Shown here in pieces: positions 16,052-24,693 of a stretch of DNA of 61,917 nucleotides (position 1 is its first letter; each line of letters opens with the position of its first letter). Under the pieces are notes generated by a model. The model was given only the letters and a program-made list of their open reading frames with translations. It was not told the origin of the DNA and made no database searches. Position numbers and translations under genes: made by a program. This stretch comes from Sphingomonas sp. S2M10 (GTDB taxonomy: Bacteria > Pseudomonadota > Alphaproteobacteria > Sphingomonadales > Sphingomonadaceae). The stretch spans positions 1 through 61,917 of the forward strand of contig NZ_JAAILI010000078.1 of assembly GCF_012650175.1 (NCBI RefSeq). Reading direction: 5' to 3'.

Positions 16052-16923
16052 CTCCACGCATATCCGGCTGCCAGATGCGCGATCTTCCGTATCTCTACCG
16101 GAGCCGTCGACCCGGATACCGTCGCCATGACGACTTCGCGCTCCAGTACAAAACCGTCGATCGGCCGGGTGACGAGGCCGTGCGCGATGGCCGAGCGTTC
16201 CGGAAGGATGCATATGGAGTGACCGTCGGCGACCACCCGCTGCACCCAGTCGTCCCGATCTGATCGGAAGCGGGGTTGCATGAGCGCACCACGTCGCGCG
16301 AAGTGGTCGAAGATCTGATCGCGAAATTCGCATTTCAGGCGATCGACGAAAGGAAATTCGAGCAGGTTTTCCCCGCGCACCGTCTCACGGGCAGCCAGGG
16401 GATGGTTAGCCGAACAGCCGAGCACGAAGCGTTCCCGAAATAAGGGGTGCACATCCAGCTTGCGTTCCTGCCTTGTCTCACGCGGCAGGATGCACGCGTG
16501 GTACTTTCCCGAGAGCACTTCCGATGTATCCTCGTTCGCCTGGAGCGAGTGCAACCTGATCTCGATGGATGGCACTTCCGCTAACGCGCTTTCGAAGAAT
16601 GCCGCGAACCCCTTTGGTCCGATGGTGGGCGCGATGGCGACATCGAGCACGCGGTGCCTCCCCATCGCCCAGTTTTCGGAGTGGTCGCGGACGCTCTTCA
16701 TCGCGGCCGCCATGCGCCGGAATTCGGCCTCCACGTCCAGGCCAAGACCGGTCAGGCGGCTGTTCTTTCCGTCGCGATGGATCAGTGGCCCGCCGAGTTC
16801 ATCTTCGAGGCGACGGATCGCACGGGTCAGACTTGGCTGTGATACACCGCTCAGACGAGCAGCCGCCGTGAAGTTCAGCGTCTCGGCCAATCTGATGAAA
16901 TAGCTGATCTGGTTGAGTTCCAT
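16048..16923 (-). CDS. LysR-family transcriptional regulator (1)
   Basis: The 291-residue protein has the N-terminal winged HTH MELNQISYFIRLAETLNFTAAARLSGVSQPSLTRAIRRLEDELGG in the usual place and a substrate-binding-like C-domain. It is encoded just upstream of, and in the same direction as, msrB-msrA. It probably controls the msr operon through segment C. HOCl-sensing LysR regulators (HypT) exist, but identity with HypT is not shown. Its 3' end is duplicated as a remnant at 24491-24640. Confidence 0.88.
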   Translation of the reverse strand: MELNQISYFIRLAETLNFTAAARLSGVSQPSLTRAIRRLEDELGGPLIHRDGKNSRLTGLGLDVEAEFRRMAAAMKSVRDHSENWAMGRHRVLDVAIAPTIGPKGFAAFFESALAEVPSIEIRLHSLQANEDTSEVLSGKYHACILPRETRQERKLDVHPLFRERFVLGCSANHPLAARETVRGENLLEFPFVDRLKCEFRDQIFDHFARRGALMQPRFRSDRDDWVQRVVADGHSICILPERSAIAHGLVTRPIDGFVLEREVVMATVSGSTAPVEIRKIAHLAAGYAWS

Positions 16924-17027
16924 TACCGTCGCCAATGAGCCCTGACTGATGCTGCATTCGTGCGATGGCCCCCGGAGCGATCCACACTGTATGCGCGACG
17001 CATATAATATGTGCATGGGGGGTTGTC

Positions 17028-17046
17028 TATATGCGTCACGCATATA
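17028..17046. promoter_or_regulatory. Palindromic operator, MarR-type
   Basis: TATATGCG-TCA-CGCATATA is a perfect 8-bp inverted repeat in the divergent LysR / hydrolase-OsmC promoter region. A related half-site, GACGCATATA, is at 16997-17006. Nearly the same palindrome precedes the MarR gene at 25328. It is probably a binding site of the MarR paralogues of this region. Confidence 0.6.
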
Positions 17047-17148
17047 AAGTATGCCGTGCGACTATCGGTGGCGGTGCGCTGCGCTCAGCTCCGCCTGGAA
17101 ACTTCGGGAGAGCGATCGTCAAACCGCGTGCTGAAGGATCAAATAGAT

Positions 17149-18375
17149 ATGTCAGAAAAAACATTCACGTTTATCAGTGGGGCTGGATCTCAGCTGTCCG
17201 GGCACCTCGAACGGCCGGAAGGAACGCCGCGGGGCTGGGCGATCTTCGCCCACTGCTTCACATGCGGGAAGGACAGTCGCGCCGCCGTTTACATCGCGCG
17301 TGCGCTCTCGCGTGCCGGCATCGGAGTGTTGAGGTTCGATTTTGCCGGGACCGGGATCGGCGGTGGGGCAGGGGAAGCTGTGAACTTCGCTTCGGACGTC
17401 GATGACCTTCGCGCGGCCGCCAAGGCGATGGCCGAGGCGGGCATGCCACCCTCCCTCCTGGTCGGTCACAGCCTGGGTGGAGCGGCTGTGATCGTGGCCG
17501 CAGCCGAACTACCCGACGTTGCGGCGGTGGCAACCATCGGCGCTCCGGCCGACCTTCAGCACATCCTGCGCTTCTTCGGACAGGAGGGCCTCGACGCCAT
17601 CGCGCGGGAGGGCGAGGCCTCGGTGGAGATCGCCGGGAGACCGTTCCTGGTCAGCCGCGGGTTCTTAGATGCGGTTGAGGGCATCGATGTCGAGAAGGCC
17701 ATCGCCTCCCTGCGACGTCCGGTGCTGGTCATGCACTCGCCGCTGGACCAGGTGGTCGGCATCGACCACGCGTCGCGCATCTTCCTGGCGTCGAGGCATC
17801 CGAAGAGCTTCATCTCGCTCGACAATGCGGATCACCTTCTCACCGACGCTGCAGACGCGAATTATGCCGCGGCTATGGTGGCGGCCTGGGCGAGCCGCTT
17901 TCTCCCACCGCTTACGGCGGATCTTCCGCAGGTCGAAATTGCCGAGGGCGTCGTCGCCACTGAAACCCTTGCCGGGAAATTCCAGCTCGATGTCCGCAGC
18001 GGCGAGCACAGTTTGATTGCCGATGAACCAGCATCGGTCGGCGGCCTTGGAACCGGGTTCTCACCCTTCGAACTGGTTTCCGCCGGCCTTGCGGCCTGCA
18101 CAGTGATGACGATGCGTCTATATGCGGACCGCAAGGGCTTTCCGCTCGAACGGGCGAGCACGACCGTGCAGCACGAGAAGGTGCCGGACATGATGCCACC
18201 GGACCGTTTCACCCGCACCATCGTCCTCGATGGCCCGCTGAGTGATGATCAGCGTGCTCGGATCCTCGCGATCGCTGATCGATGCCCCGTCGATCTCACT
18301 CTCATCCGGGGCTCGGACGTACAGACCGAGCTCCTGGGCACCAGTCAGGCTGCGGATCCCGCGAGGCCGGCTTGA
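17149..18375 (+). CDS. Alpha/beta hydrolase fused to OsmC-like peroxidase domain
   Basis: The 408-residue protein has two domains. Residues 1-255 are an alpha/beta hydrolase with nucleophile motif GHSLGGAAV (Ser108), FDFAGTG and ADHLL for the late His. Residues about 270-400 are an OsmC/Ohr-type domain with both redox cysteines, in LAACTVMTMRLYADRKG and ADRCPVDLTL. OsmC/Ohr proteins reduce organic hydroperoxides. Such fusions exist in bacteria, with the role of the hydrolase part unclear. AAGGA precedes the ATG. A MarR-type palindrome lies 100 bases upstream. msrA copy 2 follows at once. Confidence 0.88.
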   Translation: MSEKTFTFISGAGSQLSGHLERPEGTPRGWAIFAHCFTCGKDSRAAVYIARALSRAGIGVLRFDFAGTGIGGGAGEAVNFASDVDDLRAAAKAMAEAGMPPSLLVGHSLGGAAVIVAAAELPDVAAVATIGAPADLQHILRFFGQEGLDAIAREGEASVEIAGRPFLVSRGFLDAVEGIDVEKAIASLRRPVLVMHSPLDQVVGIDHASRIFLASRHPKSFISLDNADHLLTDAADANYAAAMVAAWASRFLPPLTADLPQVEIAEGVVATETLAGKFQLDVRSGEHSLIADEPASVGGLGTGFSPFELVSAGLAACTVMTMRLYADRKGFPLERASTTVQHEKVPDMMPPDRFTRTIVLDGPLSDDQRARILAIADRCPVDLTLIRGSDVQTELLGTSQAADPARPA

Positions 18376-18386
18376 CGGTGGAGCAC

Positions 18387-18941
18387 ATGGGGGAGGGCGC
18401 ACCGAGTGTTGCCCAATCGCCTGCCGGCGATGAGGCGGCCGCGACAGAGCGAGCAATTCTCGCAGGCGGTTGCTTCTGGGGCGTGGAGGATCTGCTGCGC
18501 CGAGCCAGGGGCGTCCTGTCGACGCGCGTGGGGTACACAGGGGGTGAAATGCCCGATCCGACCTATGCGAGACATTACGGCCATGCGGAAGCGGTGGAGG
18601 TGACCTTCGATCCTTCCATACTCAGCTATCGCTCCCTCCTGGAGCTCTTCTTCCAGATCCACGACCCCACGACTTACGAGCAGCAAGGCAGCGATGTCGG
18701 CCCCAGCTATCGGTCGGCGATTTTCTACACCAGCGACGTGCAGAAAGAGGTCGCTCTGGCGACGATCGCCGAGATCGAGGCGTCAGGACGCTGGCCTGGC
18801 CCGGTCTTGTCGGAGATCAATCCAGAGGAAATCTTTTGGGAAGCGGAGCCGGAGCACCAAAAATATCTGGCGCGCGACCCTTCGGGGTATAGCTGTCACT
18901 TCGCGCGTCCGACGTGGCGCCTGGATGGATCTGGCCGATGA
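18387..18941 (+). CDS. msrA: Peptide methionine-S-sulfoxide reductase MsrA (copy 2)
   Basis: The 184-residue enzyme has AGGCFWGVEDLL, TRVGYTGGEMPDPTYARHYGHAEAVEVTFDP and HDPTTYEQQGSDVGPSYRSAIFY. It is close to copy 1 in sequence but lies in the hydrolase-OsmC operon. ATG 18387 (GGAG upstream) is preferred; GTG 18378 is possible. Thioredoxin-dependent reduction of methionine-S-sulfoxide is the family function. Confidence 0.93.
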   Translation: MGEGAPSVAQSPAGDEAAATERAILAGGCFWGVEDLLRRARGVLSTRVGYTGGEMPDPTYARHYGHAEAVEVTFDPSILSYRSLLELFFQIHDPTTYEQQGSDVGPSYRSAIFYTSDVQKEVALATIAEIEASGRWPGPVLSEINPEEIFWEAEPEHQKYLARDPSGYSCHFARPTWRLDGSGR

Positions 18942-19020
18942 GCAAGTTGGTAATGCCCCCATTGGGTCGTGCGGAAAAGGGTCGCAAGCACGGCTCCCCG
19001 CTACGGGCCGCGCTACTGCC

Positions 19021-19782
19021 ATGATGCCTGAGTTTATGATCGCTGGTCTTTGGGGCCTGGTGTCGGGCAGCGGACTTCTGTTTGGGGCGATCATAGCGGA
19101 CACATTCTTCGGGCGGCTGACGCACCGCATGATTGCGGCGATAATGGGTTTCGGGGGCGGTGTGCTGATCGCCGTGGTCGGAACTGAATTGATCGGCGGG
19201 CAAGACCCGCCGGGCTTGGGACCGTTGGCGATATTCGGCCTGCTCGCCGGCGCCGCGATTTTCAGCGGCTCCAATTGGGACCTTGCTCGCCGTGGTGCCA
19301 AGCACCGCAAGCGGTGCGGTGAATGCGTGGAGCAGCCAAACGAGCAGGAGCACCATGGCAGCGGAGTCGCGATCGCGCTCGGCAGCGTCCTCGACGGGAT
19401 CCCCGAGGCCCTTGTGATCGGGATGTCGGTCGCCGGCGGTGGCAGGATCAGCCTCGCCGTCGTCGCAGGCTTCTTTCTCGCCAACGTCCCACAGGGCCTT
19501 TCGAGCGCCTCGGGAATGAAGCTCGCGGGCCGGTCGCGACGCTATATCTACGCGGTGTGGATCGGCATTCCGCTGCTGGTCTGCATCGCCGCTGGCGCGG
19601 GGAACTTCGTTCTTGGCTCTGCAGAAACTCTGGCGCCGGCCATCCTCTCATTCGCGGCGGGCGCCGTGATCGCGATGCTCGCGGAGACGATGATCCCCGA
19701 AGCCTTCGAGAAGGCGCCGCCGTTCATCGGCTTGATCACGGTCATCGGCTTTCTCGCGGCGTATCTTCTCGCTCAGCATTGA
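19021..19782 (+). CDS. ZIP-family-like metal transporter
   Basis: The 253-residue membrane protein has about 7-8 hydrophobic segments. The central segment HGSGVAIALGSVLDGIPEALVIG carries the ZIP-type motif with Asp/Glu in the metal path. A His/Cys-rich loop (KHRKRCGECVEQPNEQEHH) may bind metal. ZIP proteins move zinc, iron or manganese into the cytoplasm. Two ATGs in tandem (19021, 19024) lack a clear ribosome site. It follows msrA copy 2 by 79 bases. Confidence 0.75.
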   Translation: MMPEFMIAGLWGLVSGSGLLFGAIIADTFFGRLTHRMIAAIMGFGGGVLIAVVGTELIGGQDPPGLGPLAIFGLLAGAAIFSGSNWDLARRGAKHRKRCGECVEQPNEQEHHGSGVAIALGSVLDGIPEALVIGMSVAGGGRISLAVVAGFFLANVPQGLSSASGMKLAGRSRRYIYAVWIGIPLLVCIAAGAGNFVLGSAETLAPAILSFAAGAVIAMLAETMIPEAFEKAPPFIGLITVIGFLAAYLLAQH

Positions 19783-19832
19783 GCCTTCGCGCTCGCGCGC
19801 CTCCCATCCTGCAACCCCGGATGCTCGCTCTC

Positions 19833-20372
19833 CTACGCGTCGTCGCTCTTTTCCCGGTCTACGCCTCGCTCGAGCAATTCGGCATCGATGGGGCAGTTCG
19901 TGCAACCCTCATAGCAGCACAGGCGGCAGATGCGGTATGACTGCTCGAGGCTCTCCAGGCGATTGCGCAGAACGCGTTCAGCGATATCGCACAGGATTTT
20001 CTGTTCGTCGGGATCGAGGATCGACAGCCCTTCAGCAATCACTTGATCGCGCGAGGCGAGGACAGCATCGCTCGCGACCTTCCCGGTTGCCGTAAGATAG
20101 AGGGATCGCGTGCGGCCGTCTGTCGAATGCTCTCTGCGCTCGATCAATCCCTCGGCCGCCAACCGGTCCACGAGGCGAACGGTTCCGGCATGTGAAAGCC
20201 CCACTCCGACCGCAAGCACGCGGATCGAGAGCCCGGGCTTGTGCGCGAGCAACGCCAGCGCCGAGGCGGCGGGTCCAGCTTCCGGTGCTCGCGATGAACT
20301 GGCGCGAACAATGTCGTCGCCGATCATGAGTGCGAACGCCCCGAAGACATTTCTATCTCGAAGTCCATCCAT
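19833..20372 (-). CDS. MarR-family regulator with C-terminal cysteine cluster (1)
   Basis: The 179-residue protein has the winged HTH LSIRVLAVGVGLSHAGTVRLVDRLAAEGLIERREHSTDGR. Its unusual C-terminus YRICRLCCYEGCTNCPID carries six cysteines. It is a paralogue of 25328-25852, with the same cysteine arrangement. MarR proteins are dimeric repressors; cysteine members of the group sense oxidants or metals. The start at 20372 is chosen by comparison with the paralogue (MDGLRDRNVFGA against NMNVFGALALLL). An imperfect palindrome sits just upstream, so autoregulation is likely. Confidence 0.82.
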   Translation of the reverse strand: MDGLRDRNVFGAFALMIGDDIVRASSSRAPEAGPAASALALLAHKPGLSIRVLAVGVGLSHAGTVRLVDRLAAEGLIERREHSTDGRTRSLYLTATGKVASDAVLASRDQVIAEGLSILDPDEQKILCDIAERVLRNRLESLEQSYRICRLCCYEGCTNCPIDAELLERGVDREKSDDA

Positions 20373-20380
20373 CACCACGG

Positions 20381-20401
20381 CTATATGTGCGCGGAGCATA
20401 G
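20381..20401. promoter_or_regulatory. Imperfect palindrome before MarR (1)
   Basis: CTATATGTGCGCGGAGCATAG lies about 9 bases upstream of the MarR (1) start. It resembles the palindromes at 17028-17046 and 25300-25318 in its TATATG / GCATA half-sites. It is a probable autoregulatory operator, weaker in symmetry than the other two. Confidence 0.4.
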
Positions 20402-20775
20402 ACAGCAAGCAATACCCTCTTCCTCCCGATCGGCATGGCTGTCGGATAAAGCGTTGCGTTATAACGCCTTAGAGGAATTTACGGCGATCGGTCGCGCGGA
20501 AAAACTGTTTCGGCTCATCAATGCCGAGGGTTCGGGCAATACCTGACGGCTATGGCGTGAGTCTGCCCGCCGGGTCGCAAAGGCGGCGACGCAAGTCAGT
20601 CGCGAAGTCAGAGCCCGCAGGCGACAATCGATGTGCGCTCGGCAGCTATCGAAACAATACCTCAACGGCATTTCCGCTGGCGAAGGGTTTTCCGTAGTTT
20701 GGGGCAGTACCCCACACATGAAGCACGAAGAGGTCTCTCGACGTCGCGACGCGTAGCCTGTTTAGGAACTGTCAG
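20402..20775. other. 374-base gap between MarR (1) and the DUF417 gene
   Basis: No convincing gene. A frame on the minus strand (20459-20719) has atypical composition and no ribosome site. The right end must contain the promoter of the DUF417 gene. I see no clear palindrome. Confidence 0.4.
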
Positions 20776-21264
20776 ATGAGCATTTACGACCGTTACGATT
20801 TTGTCGTCGCCGAGCATGACCGGAAGGACCTCGCTTTGCTCAGATGGGCGCTGGTCATCGTGTTTTTGTGGTTCGGCGGGATGAAGTTTACGGCGTATGA
20901 GGCAGCGGGCATCGCCCCATTCATTGGACATAGCCCGATGATGAGTTGGCTGGGCATGTTCGGTACGCAGGGGCAGAGCTATTTCATCGGCACTGTCGAG
21001 CTATCGACTGCCCTATTTCTGATCCTTGGTGCATTCCGCCCAATCTTCTCCGCCCTCGGTGCACTGATGTCGGCGGCGACCTATCTCATCACGCTGACCT
21101 TTCTGTTCACCACTCCAGGTGTCGCGGAGCCGACGGCCGGCGGCTTTCCAGCTATCTCGGCGGTACCGGGGCAATTCCTGTTGAAGGATGCGGTCTTGCT
21201 GGCGGCATCGCTGGTGCTGCTGTTTGCTTCGGTCCGCGACAGAAGCGCCCCTGAGCCTTCGTGA
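20776..21264 (+). CDS. DUF417 membrane protein, RclC (YkgB)-like
   Basis: The 162-residue inner-membrane protein has about four hydrophobic segments. It shows the DUF417 pattern: LRWALVIVFLWFGGMKFTAYEAAGIAPFIGHSPMMSW, then TLTFLFTTPGV and GGFPAISAVPGQFLLKD. E. coli RclC is a member; it is part of the reactive-chlorine resistance rcl operon and contributes to HOCl survival. This is the best single pointer to reactive-chlorine stress here. TAGGAACTG precedes the ATG. Confidence 0.88.
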   Translation: MSIYDRYDFVVAEHDRKDLALLRWALVIVFLWFGGMKFTAYEAAGIAPFIGHSPMMSWLGMFGTQGQSYFIGTVELSTALFLILGAFRPIFSALGALMSAATYLITLTFLFTTPGVAEPTAGGFPAISAVPGQFLLKDAVLLAASLVLLFASVRDRSAPEPS

Positions 21265-21283
21265 ATGGCGTCCTCTCGTGACG

Positions 21284-21763
21284 ATGGGCGCGCAAATCCT
21301 GCAGGATCTCCGCGGAGCATGGATACTCCGACGCGATATCCGGCCCGGAGTTGCTCACCTGCACGGTGACGCGGTCTTCTCCCCTGCTGGCGAAGGCGCC
21401 CTCGCATATCGAGAGAGCGGCATCCTTACGCTGGCAGATGGCGGTGAATTCTCTTCCTACCGGCAGTATCTCTATCGCTCGAGCGGGGACTGTGTCGTTG
21501 TCGAGTTCGCAGACGGACCTGATATCGGGAAGCAGTTCCTCAGCCTGCGTTTCTCTCGGACGGATAGCGTCGTGGAAGCGAGTGACGTCCACATCTGCGG
21601 AGACGACATCTACCGTGCCACCTACAGCATTCTGGGACCGACCGCCTTTGAGGTGATCATCACGGTCCAGGGGCCCGCAAAGGCATATGAGCTGGTCAGC
21701 CGATATTGCCGGCCGCCGCGCGATGCCACGATCGCGAGTTCCGCTCCGGAGATAATGAGTTGA
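21284..21763 (+). CDS. DUF6314-like protein
   Basis: The 159-residue protein begins MGAQILQDLRGAWILRRDI. It has a lipocalin-like pattern of strands (GDAVFSPAGEGALAYRESGILTL, FEVIITVQGPAKAYELVSRYCRP). It resembles the DUF6314 family of unknown function. The start could be ATG 21284 or GTG 21278. It lies 19 bases after the DUF417 gene and 49 bases before LysR (2). Confidence 0.6.
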   Translation: MGAQILQDLRGAWILRRDIRPGVAHLHGDAVFSPAGEGALAYRESGILTLADGGEFSSYRQYLYRSSGDCVVVEFADGPDIGKQFLSLRFSRTDSVVEASDVHICGDDIYRATYSILGPTAFEVIITVQGPAKAYELVSRYCRPPRDATIASSAPEIMS

Positions 21764-21812
21764 TGGGGCCTGGGCGGTCGCCACCGGCCAGTTCGGATGC
21801 TACTATCAGTTC

Positions 21813-22694
21813 ATGGAGATGCACCAGATCAGATACTTCCTCGCGACGGCGCAGACGCTTAATTTCACGCGGGCGGCCGACGAGTGCAACGTGTCGCAGC
21901 CATCGCTGACCCGTGCGATACAAAAGCTCGAGGATGAGTTTGGCGGAGAACTGTTCCGCCGCGAGCGCAGCCGCACCCACCTGACTGATCTCGGACGACA
22001 GATGTTGCCGCATCTCGAGCGCACATTCGAAGCAGCCCGGGCCGCGACCCAACTTGCAAAGGGCATGGGAAGGGCGGAAGTGGCGCCGCTGGCGCTTGGC
22101 GTAGATGCTGCAATTGAGTCCGACACGCTCGATCGGATCCTGGCAGAGCTTGCCGACTGTCTCCCGGGCTTCGAGCTCTCGCTTTCCAGCGGGTCGTCGG
22201 ACGAACTGATCGAAGCCGCAATGAACGGTGCACTGGACCTGGTGGTCGTCGAGCTCCCGGACAACGCGCCTGATCGCTTGGACGCCTGGCAGCTGTTCGA
22301 CCATTGCTATCATATGGTCACACGTGCGGATCATCCGCTCGCGGGAGGGGGGATGCCGTCGCTGCTTTCGGTGCGCGATGAGTCCTGGATCGATCACGAG
22401 GGCAACGGGTGCGCCCGGCTCAAGGGCATCGCGGCCTCGCACGGCTTCGTGCCAGTCGTCCGGCACCGCGCCACCGACATGGCTCAGCTGAAGCAGCTGG
22501 TGATCTCGGGGCTCGGCAGCGCCTTCATACCGCGGCCTCGGGACGACGAGCGCCTATGTTCCTTCAGGTTTGCTGATGTCGAGGTCCGGCGCGACGTCGT
22601 CTTGGGGGCGGTGGCTGGTCGCAAGCGCAGCATCGCCGCAGATGCCTTCCTGCGTGCGTCACGCGCGCGCAGTTGGGCGGCGGCTGCCACTTGA
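21813..22694 (+). CDS. LysR-family transcriptional regulator (2)
   Basis: The 293-residue protein has the HTH MHQIRYFLATAQTLNFTRAADECNVSQPSLTRAIQKLEDEFGG and an effector domain ending FIPRPRDDERL. It resembles LysR (1) in the HTH. It is the third gene of a plus-strand group with DUF417 and DUF6314. It lies convergent with the peroxiredoxin-like gene. Its effector is unknown. Confidence 0.88.
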   Translation: MEMHQIRYFLATAQTLNFTRAADECNVSQPSLTRAIQKLEDEFGGELFRRERSRTHLTDLGRQMLPHLERTFEAARAATQLAKGMGRAEVAPLALGVDAAIESDTLDRILAELADCLPGFELSLSSGSSDELIEAAMNGALDLVVVELPDNAPDRLDAWQLFDHCYHMVTRADHPLAGGGMPSLLSVRDESWIDHEGNGCARLKGIAASHGFVPVVRHRATDMAQLKQLVISGLGSAFIPRPRDDERLCSFRFADVEVRRDVVLGAVAGRKRSIAADAFLRASRARSWAAAAT

Positions 22695-22763
22695 GCCGAA
22701 GTGGCGCGAATAAGAGTTCTGCACTATCGCAGGCCCGTCACGAAGTCGCCGGAACCTGGCTGC

Positions 22764-23408
22764 TCAGCGCATTGCCGCGATGAACGCGACGATGTCCTTT
22801 GGCTCGGGTCGTACTCGGAAGTCCGGGTCGACATGTGCGTAGCGGATGTTGCCGTCCCCGCCGACGACGAATGTTGCCGGGATTGGCAGGAAGCCCCCAT
22901 CGCTTCCGTAGATGGCCGCAAGATCGATCCCGATCGCCAGATACCTGCGCTTCAGCTCCTGGCCGATCGGAAAGGCAAGCCCGCATGCCAACGCCGCCCC
23001 GTGGTCGACGTCGCAGAGCGCCGTCGCGCTCGGTCCGATTATTTCCTGTATGGCGCCAGCCCCTTCGCCAGTCTCCCCCGCCACGACAATCAGCTTTCCG
23101 CCCAGTTCTTCAAGAGCAGGCACGGCAGCTGCCCATGATTGTAGCTCGTGCACGCAGTACGGACACCATCTTCCACGATTGAAGCTGATGACAAGCGGCC
23201 GTGCGTCCTGAAGCTGCTTGATCGAACGGTAGCGGCCCGACGAGTCGGGAAGCGAGAAGTCCGGGAACGCCTCACCGACGCGAGGCACCACTTTCCCTAC
23301 GTTCAGGCCCTGTAATCGGGCGATAAAGCTATCATAGAAGGACGCGAAGCCCAGTCCCGCGACGGCGGCGTCAGCATCTGGGCTGGACAGCAGGCGGATG
23401 GTGGTCAT
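22764..23408 (-). CDS. Peroxiredoxin-like protein (AhpC/TSA type)
   Basis: The 214-residue protein has a thioredoxin-fold with VISFNRGRWCPYCVHELQSW. This is the FxRGxWCPYC form seen in AhpC/TSA-like proteins rather than the PxxxT/SxxC of typical peroxiredoxins. N-terminal 40 residues (MTTIRLLSSPDADAAVAGLG) are an extra helical part. It probably reduces peroxides or acts as a thiol reductase. The start 23408 is preferred to 23459. Confidence 0.82.
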   Translation of the reverse strand: MTTIRLLSSPDADAAVAGLGFASFYDSFIARLQGLNVGKVVPRVGEAFPDFSLPDSSGRYRSIKQLQDARPLVISFNRGRWCPYCVHELQSWAAAVPALEELGGKLIVVAGETGEGAGAIQEIIGPSATALCDVDHGAALACGLAFPIGQELKRRYLAIGIDLAAIYGSDGGFLPIPATFVVGGDGNIRYAHVDPDFRVRPEPKDIVAFIAAMR

Positions 23409-23654
23409 GCCGTGCAAGATAGCGTCGAAATGCGCGGGTGGCACAGCGCCAAATAGCATGGGTCATGCCAAAGCTCCGATCGCAGCGGCAGGCGACGCAA
23501 ATCCCGGCGCAAATTGTGCGACTTAGCGCGAGCGATCTGCCTTCCACACTGCCCGCCAGCCACTCAACGACAGGTCGACTTCGCCCGAACTTTTCGACCT
23601 CTGATGGACGGAATTGCGACCCGTCAGCGATCGGGCGCGACCATCGCCTGGGGA

Positions 23655-23906
23655 TCAGGCTCGTCTCTCGAACGTGAGCAGCATGACTGCGGCCGCGGTT
23701 AACGACAGCATTATCGTGCCGACGAGGACGGCCGAGAGCAGCGGATCGTGGACCTGCCCGACGATGGCGCGCCAGAGCAGGCTCACCAGACCCGTCACGC
23801 CCGCCGCAAAGAGAATCGAGACGGCAATCGAAGCGCGCTGCAGCACGCGGAAAAGACGCGCATTCTTGGCTTCCAACCTCCTGCAAGCCTCGGAGATTAT
23901 GTTCAT
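23655..23906 (-). CDS. Small two-helix membrane protein (83 aa)
   Basis: Two predicted membrane helices (ASIAVSILFAAGVTGLVSLLW and LLSAVLVGTIMLSLTAAAVMLL) follow a basic N-terminal helix. Family not recognised. The start at 23906 is chosen because the upstream part of the frame (to 24104) overlaps the preceding gene and looks non-coding. It lies 32 bases downstream of the 23938-24306 gene. Confidence 0.55.
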   Translation of the reverse strand: MNIISEACRRLEAKNARLFRVLQRASIAVSILFAAGVTGLVSLLWRAIVGQVHDPLLSAVLVGTIMLSLTAAAVMLLTFERRA

Positions 23907-23937
23907 GTGCGGCTGTCTTCCGGTAACGGAGTGGATT

Positions 23938-24306
23938 TCAAATTTGCGCTGCAGGTGAGAGCGGACGGGCGCATTCCGAGCGAAGCCAGTTTTCTTGCGC
24001 GCCGCTGAAGCCGGCCTCCTGCAAGGTCTGCGTCTCCTGGAGGACCTCTGGGCCGTGCCGATGGAGAGAGTTGACGAACGCGCGGAGCGCTTCGAGCCGC
24101 GCATCAGCCAGCGCCCAGTTTGCCTGCTTTCCTGGGGTACACTCGTCGATCTTGAAGAGGGCCCGCGCCAGGTGGCTTCGGGACGCAGAAGTTCGGCCTT
24201 TCTCGCTCCGGGCCAGCGCGATAACTGTCAGTTCCAACTGCGTGAAGATCAAGGCGCCGCATGGCAGGACCTCCGCCTCGATCGCATCGATGGACTGCAT
24301 CAGCAT
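23938..24306 (-). CDS. Hypothetical protein (122 aa)
   Basis: A soluble, helical protein with three cysteines, not recognised. It begins MLMQSIDAIEAEVLPCG. A GGAG site precedes the ATG. Its upstream region is segment D, the duplicate of the msrB promoter region, so it may belong to the same regulon as msrB. Confidence 0.55.
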   Translation of the reverse strand: MLMQSIDAIEAEVLPCGALIFTQLELTVIALARSEKGRTSASRSHLARALFKIDECTPGKQANWALADARLEALRAFVNSLHRHGPEVLQETQTLQEAGFSGAQENWLRSECARPLSPAAQI

Positions 24307-24373
24307 GGCGTGAGCTCCGTGTTTCTTCTGTGGGGAGACTTCATTTATCCTGACATTTTACGCCAGCGACAGG

Positions 24374-24493
24374 TCGCTTATTTCGCCAGTCATTGCGTAG
24401 ACTATCGCAGTGCGGTCCGGATTTGGCCAATGTGCTCTGCGTATAGTTTTCATAGCACAGGAGCTCTGCGCTCGTCGTTCAGCTACACCTTTA
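24374..24493 (-). promoter_or_regulatory. Duplicated regulatory segment D
   Basis: Closely matches segment C (15944-16051), including GCGGTCCGGA, CTCTGCGTATAGTTT and CATAGC blocks in the same order, followed by a LysR 3' end in both cases. It is oriented toward the 122-residue gene at 24306. It is inferred to hold its promoter and a LysR-type site. Confidence 0.5.
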
Positions 24494-24640
24494 GGCGGCA
24501 GCCAACTGGGCGATATTGCGTATTTCGGCCAGCGCGGTGGACCCAGAAACCATCGCGATAACCACTTTGCGCTCCAGGACGAACCCATCGATCGGCCGGA
24601 GTTGCTAGTCCGTGCGCCGTCGCCGACCGGCGGAGCCAGT
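24491..24640 (-). pseudogene. LysR-family regulator remnant (C-terminal end)
   Basis: Read on the minus strand, the segment gives RPIDGFVLERKVVIAMVSG and ends EIRNIAQLAAA-stop, aligned with the last 45 residues of LysR (1) (RPIDGFVLEREVVMATVSG, EIRKIAHLAAG). The upstream part AHGLAT is out of frame by one base. No N-terminal HTH is present, as msrA copy 3 begins its stop only about 50 bases further. It is a decayed duplicate of LysR (1). Confidence 0.75.
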
Positions 24641-24693
24641 GCCAGTCCATTGCGGCGCTGGCAGAGTAAGCGAAGCTCCCTATTGTTGGGGAT

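Noticed and set aside
20459..20719. Possible 86-residue protein between MarR (1) and DUF417
   Set aside because: No ribosome site and unusual residue content; looks like non-coding sequence.
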